Shown: positions 33,710 to 38,668 of the stretch, one piece after another | Layout: every line of letters begins with the position of its first letter | Position numbering within the stretch: the stretch's first letter is position 1 | Origin: Alphaproteobacteria bacterium | GTDB taxonomy: Bacteria; Pseudomonadota; Alphaproteobacteria; Caedimonadales; UBA1908 | Assembly: GCA_021298595.1 (NCBI GenBank) | Contig: JAJTHL010000011.1 | Span: forward strand, 1 to 38,668 | Direction of reading: 5' to 3' | Length of the DNA: 38,668 bases | Translations under genes and position numbers: made by a program | The notes under the pieces: model-generated | The model's database searches: none | The model's input: the letters and a program-made list of their open reading frames with translations, nothing else | What the model was told of the DNA's origin: nothing

Positions 33710-34438
33710 TTGAGTCAAAAAACCCTTTGGATTTACGGCGACCATGCGGTCATGCACGCCCTGTCCAACCCCCAACGGCGCCTTGTGCGCGCCCTCACCC
33801 TCACACCTGAGAATACGCAAAAAATTAAAGCCGCGCGCCCAAGCCTTGCGTGCCAGCAAGTGGATAAACGCGTCTTTTTAGATCTGTTTGGCCCCCAAGC
33901 CGTCCACCAAGGCATCTGCGTTGAAGCCCTTCCCTTGCCGGACGTTGCCCTTGAGACCTTTTGTGAAATGAAAAAGCCCCAGCTCCTCCTGGCCTTGGAT
34001 CAGGTGACAGACCCCCATAATGTGGGCGCCATTGTGCGCTCGGCCGCGGCCTTTGGCGTCACAGCCATCATTATGCAAGACCGTCACAGCCCTGATCAAC
34101 TGCCCCTTCTTGCCAAGACTGCTTCTGGCGCCCTGGAGCATGTGCAGCTGATCTGCGTGGTTAATCTTTCAAGGGCCCTTGATTACCTAAAAGAACAAGG
34201 CTACTGGATTGCGGGCCTTGACGAGCGCGGTGATCCCCTTGGAAAAAAAACACCTCCCTTCCCCTTGGTGCTTGTCCTTGGTGCCGAAGGCAAGGGCCTG
34301 CGACCCCTTGTGAAAAAAACCTGTGATCTTCATTTGCGCCTGCCAACGTCAGAAACTTTTTCAACCTTGAACGTGTCCAATGCAGCGGCCGTGGCCCTTT
34401 ACGCCTGCCGCGCGGCCCTCCCCCAAGAAAGCGCGTAA
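33710..34438 (+). CDS. rlmB: 23S rRNA (guanosine(2251)-2'-O)-methyltransferase (TrmH/SpoU family)
   Basis: The 242-residue SPOUT methyltransferase shows the three SpoU motifs: LDQVTDPHNVGAIVRSAAAFG, LVLGAEGKGLRPLV and LNVSNAAAVALY, after an N-terminal substrate-binding part (WIYGDHAVMHAL...NPQRR). RlmB 2'-O-methylates G2251 of 23S rRNA; other TrmH-family targets cannot be fully excluded. The start is a TTG at 33710 with GAGG at 7 nt spacing. The plsY ATG follows its stop after 2 nt. Confidence 0.88.
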   Translation: MSQKTLWIYGDHAVMHALSNPQRRLVRALTLTPENTQKIKAARPSLACQQVDKRVFLDLFGPQAVHQGICVEALPLPDVALETFCEMKKPQLLLALDQVTDPHNVGAIVRSAAAFGVTAIIMQDRHSPDQLPLLAKTASGALEHVQLICVVNLSRALDYLKEQGYWIAGLDERGDPLGKKTPPFPLVLVLGAEGKGLRPLVKKTCDLHLRLPTSETFSTLNVSNAAAVALYACRAALPQESA

Positions 34439-34440
34439 CC

Positions 34441-35157
34441 ATGACGTCTTTACTTTTAAAAGGATCACTTTTTTTGGTAAGCGCCACTCTTTTATTGTGG
34501 GGCGGATCTCACACGCCTTACTTTGGGCCCTACGGCCTTGGATTTTTATCGGTGCTGGCGGCGGGTGCGTATCTTTTAGGATCGGTTCCTTATGGCCTCA
34601 TCTTAACAAAGCTTTTTGGCGGCGAGGATCTACGCACTGTGGGTTCTGGCAACATTGGGGCGACCAACGTCCTGCGCACGGGTCGCAAAGCGCTTGCGTT
34701 TTTCACGCTTCTTCTTGACGCCTTAAAGGCCGCCCTTGCCATTTACGCTGCAAAGCAGCTGACACCCCTCTCCCTGGACCCCTATCCCGTTATGCTGGTG
34801 GCCGCAACTTTTGCAATCTTAGGCCATCTTTTTCCCGTCTGGCTTTCTTTTAAAGGGGGTAAAGGGATTGCCAGCTGCGCGGGATCCCTCTTTATGCTGT
34901 CGTGGCCCGTGGGGCTGATCACCCTTGGCACCTGGGTCCTTGTTTTTGCCGTGACTAAAATTTCGTCCTTGGCGGCCTTTATCGCGATCTTAAGTGTGCC
35001 TGTCTCGTGCTACCTACTGGGCACGCGCGTCAGCCTTGTGATATGGTTTTCTTTGATCGCCCTTCTCGTGCTTGCGAAGCACAAGGATAATCTAAAGCGC
35101 CTGACACAAGGCAAAGAGGCAAAAATTGACCTATCTGGTTCGAGAAAGCAACCCTGA
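34441..35157 (+). CDS. plsY: Glycerol-3-phosphate acyltransferase PlsY
   Basis: PlsY transfers acyl groups from acyl-phosphate to glycerol-3-phosphate in the inner membrane, starting phospholipid synthesis. Motifs are GSVPYGLI, GSGNIGATNVLR, GHLFPVWLSFKGGKGIA and a C-terminal HKDNLKRL. The 238-residue product has about 35 extra N-terminal residues with an additional hydrophobic segment (5-20). A GTG at 34552 would give the usual length but has only a weak ribosome site, as does the ATG at 34441. It overlaps dprA by 32 nt. Confidence 0.92.
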   Translation: MTSLLLKGSLFLVSATLLLWGGSHTPYFGPYGLGFLSVLAAGAYLLGSVPYGLILTKLFGGEDLRTVGSGNIGATNVLRTGRKALAFFTLLLDALKAALAIYAAKQLTPLSLDPYPVMLVAATFAILGHLFPVWLSFKGGKGIASCAGSLFMLSWPVGLITLGTWVLVFAVTKISSLAAFIAILSVPVSCYLLGTRVSLVIWFSLIALLVLAKHKDNLKRLTQGKEAKIDLSGSRKQP

Positions 35158-36295
35158 CCCAGCAGCGCAAGCCCCCTCCCTAACGCCTGAAAAAGCGTCC
35201 ATTCTGCTCCTAATTCGCACCGAACATGTGGGGCCTGCCACCTTTTTTGAATTAATCCGGCGATACGGCTCGGCCGAAAAAGCCCTTCGCGCCGTCGCGG
35301 GGCACGCACAGCAAGGCGGGCTAAAGCGCCCTCTTGCTCTTGCAAGCGACGCCAGCGTCAGGGACGAATACCAAAAGACTCTTAAGGCGGGCGCTGGCTT
35401 TCTTTTCTTTGATGATCCTCTTTACCCACGTCTTCTGCGCGCCATTCATGATCCCCCACCCGTTTTAATTTACCAAGGAAACGTGGCCCTTGCAAAGCGC
35501 CCCTGCCTTGGTATTGTCGGCGCCAGGAACGCTTCTTTGAACGCCAAAAAGTTTGCAAAAATTCTGGGCGCAGAGCTCAGCGCTGAAGGGTACACGATTG
35601 TCTCAGGACTTGCCCGCGGCATTGACACAGCCGCCCATGAAGGCGCCCTTGAGCGGGCCACCATTGCTTGTGTTGCGGGCGGTATCGATAAAATTTACCC
35701 TCCTGAGAATAAAGATTTACATGGGGCCATCGCCAAAAAAGGGCTTATCCTGACGGAATCTCCCCTGGGCACCGAGCCACAAGGCGGCCTTTTTCCCAGG
35801 CGCAACCGCCTTATTTCAGGCCTTTCAAGCGGCGTCATTGTGGTGGAGGCAGCCCTTCGCTCGGGCTCGCTCATTACCGCAAAGTTTGCCCTGGATCAGG
35901 GACGAGAGGTGTTTGCAGTGCCGGGCTTTCCTCTCGATCCGCGGGCAGGCGGGACCAACCAGCTGATCCAGCGCGGGGCCCATTTGCTGCAGCGTGCGGG
36001 CGACGTTGCCGACGTGCTTGGCAGCGTTCCTTTTCAACTTCCTTTACCTAACACCCCTCAGGGCCCTCAAGGCGTTGAAGAAAGCACCTCTCTTTCCCCG
36101 GATGACCGGGTCCTTATGCAAGAGAAAATCTTGTCATTTTTAAGCGCCACGCCGATTTGTATTGACGAATTAAGACGAGAGTGTCACATCTCAAGTTCGA
36201 GCTTTAGCTTGCTGCTGCTTGAATTGGAATTAGCAGGTCGTTTGATCCGCGTGCCGGGAAACCAAGTGTGTTTACGCCTAGAAGACGCCCTCTAA
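35126..36295 (+). CDS. dprA: DNA-processing protein DprA
   Basis: DprA binds incoming single-stranded DNA and loads RecA during natural transformation. The 389-residue protein has an N-terminal SAM-like part, the Rossmann-like core (GIVGARNASLN, YTIVSGLARGIDTAAHEGAL, PRRNRLISGLSSGVIVVEAA, SGSLITAKFALDQGREVFAVPG) and a C-terminal winged-helix domain (SATPICIDELRRECHIS). All are intact. The start is a TTG at 35126 with GAGG upstream, inside plsY. The plsY-dprA-topA order is common in alphaproteobacteria; a kept gene does not by itself prove competence. Confidence 0.94.
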   Translation: MTYLVRESNPDPAAQAPSLTPEKASILLLIRTEHVGPATFFELIRRYGSAEKALRAVAGHAQQGGLKRPLALASDASVRDEYQKTLKAGAGFLFFDDPLYPRLLRAIHDPPPVLIYQGNVALAKRPCLGIVGARNASLNAKKFAKILGAELSAEGYTIVSGLARGIDTAAHEGALERATIACVAGGIDKIYPPENKDLHGAIAKKGLILTESPLGTEPQGGLFPRRNRLISGLSSGVIVVEAALRSGSLITAKFALDQGREVFAVPGFPLDPRAGGTNQLIQRGAHLLQRAGDVADVLGSVPFQLPLPNTPQGPQGVEESTSLSPDDRVLMQEKILSFLSATPICIDELRRECHISSSSFSLLLLELELAGRLIRVPGNQVCLRLEDAL

Positions 36296-36330
36296 CGACC
36301 TATGAGAAAAAGAAACGGTAGGACCCGTCC

Positions 36331-38668
36331 ATGAAAGTTGTTGTTGTTGAATCGCCCTCTAAGGCTAAAACCATAAATAAGTACTTAGGGGATGAGTATA
36401 AAGTCTTGGCAAGCTTTGGCCACGTGCGCGACCTGCCTTCAAAGGAAGGCTCTGTGCTGCCAAACGAGCACTTTGCCATGACCTGGGAAATCTCAAAGGA
36501 TTCAACGCGCCACATCAAAGACATTGCCCAAGCGCTAAAAGGGGCAGACGCCTTGTACCTCGCAACCGACCCTGACCGCGAGGGAGAAGCCATTTCTTGG
36601 CACATTAGGGAAGTACTCGAAGAACAAAAAGCCCTGAAAGGCATTCCCGTTCAACGCATCGTCTTCAACGAAATTACCCAGCGCGCCATTAAAGAGGCCA
36701 TTCAAAAGCCCCGTGATCTTGACCAGAACCTTATTGATGCATACCTCGCAAGGCGCGCCCTTGATTACCTTGTGGGCTTTACCCTTTCGCCCGTTTTATG
36801 GCGGCGCCTTCCCGGCAGCAAGTCCGCAGGGCGCGTCCAGTCGGTAGCCCTTCGCCTTGTCTCCGACCGCGAAGCCGAAATCGAGGCCTTTAGAACCCAG
36901 GAGTACTGGAGCATCACAGGCACCTTTGAGACGGGCGAGCGCAAAAAAGTGCCCGCACGCCTGATCCATGTGGACGGCAAGAAACTGGACAAGTTTGATA
37001 TCAGCAAGGCTGATGACGCCCACCGCATCCGGGACGAGGCCGCCGGCGAGACCTATCACGTCGACAGTGTTGAGAAAAAACAAGTCAAGCGCCACCCAGC
37101 TGCGCCCTTTATTACCTCGACTTTGCAGCAAGAGGCGTCTCGTAAGCTGCGTTTTGGCGCGAAAAAAACCATGCAGATTGCCCAGCGCCTTTATGAGGGT
37201 ATTGCCCTTGGCGGGGAAACGGTGGGTCTGATTACCTATATGCGTACGGACAGCGTGCACGTTGCCGGCGAAGCCCTCCAAGGCGTCAGGGCGTTCATCG
37301 AGAAAAATTATGATGAGCGGTATTTGCCCAAAGCCCCGCGCGCCTACAAAACAAAATCTAAAAATGCCCAAGAAGCCCACGAAGCGATTCGCCCCACCGA
37401 CGTGCGCCGCACGCCCCAGTCCCTATCTTCTTATTTGGACAAGGATCAGCTGGCTCTTTACGAACTGGTTTGGAAGCGGTTTGTTGCCTCTCAAATGGAA
37501 AGCGCTCTTTTGGATCAGGTCAGTGTGGATATTGCCTCAAAAACCAAAAAGTTCCTCTTCCGCGCGACGGGCTCAACCTTGGCCTTTGACGGCTTTTTGA
37601 CCCTTTATGCCGAAGGGCGCGATGACGAGGATGACGGCGAGGACGGCGATAGGTTGCTGCCTCCTCTCTCTCCACTAGACGCGCTGCGCGTCCTAGAAAT
37701 GCTGGCAAACCAACATTTTACACAGCCCCCTGCCCGGTATTCCGAGGCAAGCCTTGTGAAAAAACTTGAAGAGCTTGGGATCGGCAGACCGTCGACCTAT
37801 GCCTCGATCCTGTCGACCTTACTTGATCGTCACTATGTGCGCCTTGAGAAAAAATACTTAGTGCCTGAATCATTGGGTCGGCTTCTGACGGCCTTTTTGA
37901 CCGAGTACTTCAGAACCTATGTTGAATATGACTTTACAGCCGATCTTGAAGAAAAACTTGATGATATTGCAGAACACACAAGGCCTTGGATGGGCGTGCT
38001 TGAGGACTTTTGGAAGGACTTTGACGCCGCCATTGAAGAAGCCAAAAAACTGCGCATCACAGATGTTCTCGAGATGCTTGAAAAGGTACTAGCTCCCTAC
38101 ATCTTCCCCGAGCGCGCCGACGGAAGCGACCCCCGGTCTTGCCCGTCTTGTAAAGACGGCCATCTGTCTTTACGTCTTGGGAAATTTGGGGGTTTTGTGG
38201 GATGCTCTAATTATCCGACTTGCTCGTACAGCTCGCCGCTAATGGGCGGAGGTGCGGACGGTGAGGACGGGGAAAGCTCCCCCCAAGACGCCGCCTTTGA
38301 GACAAAAGTCCTTGGCGTTGATCCCAAAGATAATCTGACGGTCACCCTACGCAAGGGGCCATACGGTTTTTATTATCAGTGGGGCGAGGCCGAAGGAAAA
38401 ACCAAGCCAAAGCGCATGTCCCTGCCTAAAGGGGTCACACCCGATCAAGCAAGCCTTGAAGGCGCTTTGTCTTTGGGCGCGCTTCCGCGCACCATTGGCC
38501 CTGATCCCGCCTCAGGCGAGATGATTACGGCCGCCATTGGACGCTTTGGGCCCTATGTGAAGCGAGGATCCACCTTTGCGTCTCTTACCAAAGAAGATGA
38601 CGTCTTTGCGGTTACCCTCGAGCGTGCCCTTGAGCTTTTTGTGATCTCGGCCGAAAAAAAGCGTTTGA
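36331..38668 (+). CDS. topA: DNA topoisomerase I (3' end outside window)
   Basis: The type IA topoisomerase relaxes negative supercoils. The frame opens at the ATG at 36331 with AGGA seven nt upstream, 35 nt after dprA, and is still open at the last base, so 779 residues are visible. The Toprim domain has VVVVESPSKAKTINKYLG and DPDREGEAISWH (Asp80, Asp82). The active-site Tyr303 is in LITYMRTDS. An acidic insertion (DDEDDGEDGD) lies near residue 430. One Cys4 zinc finger (CPSC...CSNYPTC) is at about 603-630, and two alphaproteobacterial-type C-terminal repeats (RKGPYGFYYQWGE and GRFGPYVKRG) follow. Confidence 0.96.
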   Translation, partial: MKVVVVESPSKAKTINKYLGDEYKVLASFGHVRDLPSKEGSVLPNEHFAMTWEISKDSTRHIKDIAQALKGADALYLATDPDREGEAISWHIREVLEEQKALKGIPVQRIVFNEITQRAIKEAIQKPRDLDQNLIDAYLARRALDYLVGFTLSPVLWRRLPGSKSAGRVQSVALRLVSDREAEIEAFRTQEYWSITGTFETGERKKVPARLIHVDGKKLDKFDISKADDAHRIRDEAAGETYHVDSVEKKQVKRHPAAPFITSTLQQEASRKLRFGAKKTMQIAQRLYEGIALGGETVGLITYMRTDSVHVAGEALQGVRAFIEKNYDERYLPKAPRAYKTKSKNAQEAHEAIRPTDVRRTPQSLSSYLDKDQLALYELVWKRFVASQMESALLDQVSVDIASKTKKFLFRATGSTLAFDGFLTLYAEGRDDEDDGEDGDRLLPPLSPLDALRVLEMLANQHFTQPPARYSEASLVKKLEELGIGRPSTYASILSTLLDRHYVRLEKKYLVPESLGRLLTAFLTEYFRTYVEYDFTADLEEKLDDIAEHTRPWMGVLEDFWKDFDAAIEEAKKLRITDVLEMLEKVLAPYIFPERADGSDPRSCPSCKDGHLSLRLGKFGGFVGCSNYPTCSYSSPLMGGGADGEDGESSPQDAAFETKVLGVDPKDNLTVTLRKGPYGFYYQWGEAEGKTKPKRMSLPKGVTPDQASLEGALSLGALPRTIGPDPASGEMITAAIGRFGPYVKRGSTFASLTKEDDVFAVTLERALELFVISAEKKRL

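Noticed and set aside
1-38668. Mobile elements, prophage, CRISPR arrays or rRNA operon
   Set aside because: I looked for transposase motifs, direct-repeat arrays, phage structural genes and rRNA sequences on both strands and saw none.

Overview
The window looks like the chromosome of an alphaproteobacterium of moderate GC content. The evidence is a complete 14-subunit complex I cluster (nuoA to nuoN) followed by birA, coaX and rnj, which is a typical alphaproteobacterial order. Other markers are COQ7- and COQ9-type ubiquinone genes, a DUF1467 protein, a large Rickettsia/Thermus-type isocitrate dehydrogenase and a plsY-dprA-topA block. Several small secreted proteins of unknown function and the IDH type would fit a host-associated lineage such as Holosporales or Rickettsiales, but that placement is an inference. 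I see no phage, insertion sequence, CRISPR array or rRNA.

Layout. (1) 1-1560, + strand: the 3' part of a trypsin-like serine protease gene carrying five tandem C-terminal repeats. (2) 1617-20442, - strand: a very tight 19-gene run, nuoABCDEFGHIJKLMN-birA-coaX-rnj-lysophospholipase-DUF1467. It starts at a promoter with an operator-like palindrome near 20480 and ends at a hairpin at 1576-1601. (3) 20584-21315, - strand: tRNA-Leu(CAG) followed 27 nt later by a short RNase D. (4) 21463-21759, +: a small zinc-ribbon protein. (5) 21840-25070, -: yqaA-dsbB-coq7-icd. (6) 25194-27093, +: a promoter, a Trp-rich 52-codon leader ORF, a periplasmic substrate-binding protein, then a DedA protein whose 3' end overlaps tsaB. 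(7) 27035-28311: tsaB and a VanX/DdpX dipeptidase transcribed divergently from what looks like a shared -10 box. (8) 28343-30197, -: coq9 and a secreted protein with a GT-B-like C-terminal half. (9) 30299-30502, +: rpsU. (10) 30570-33559, -: two tandem paralogous secreted proteins of unknown function, then rlmJ. (11) 33710-38668, +: rlmB-plsY-dprA-topA, with topA running off the window.

Most of the window is core metabolism: respiration (complex I, ubiquinone steps COQ7 and COQ9, IDH), cofactors (biotin ligase, pantothenate kinase), RNA processing and modification (RNase J, RNase D, TsaB, RlmB, RlmJ), and DNA and membrane functions (TopA, DprA, PlsY). Points worth a second look are the Trp-codon leader, which resembles an attenuator before the binding-protein gene; a NuoJ with about 95 extra residues; the protease-repeat protein; the tandem secreted paralogs with an apparently decaying copy; the signal-peptide-bearing GT-B-like protein; and several inverted repeats at gene starts. 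Start codons other than ATG (GTG or TTG) are common here, and I moved several starts to match Shine-Dalgarno sites.
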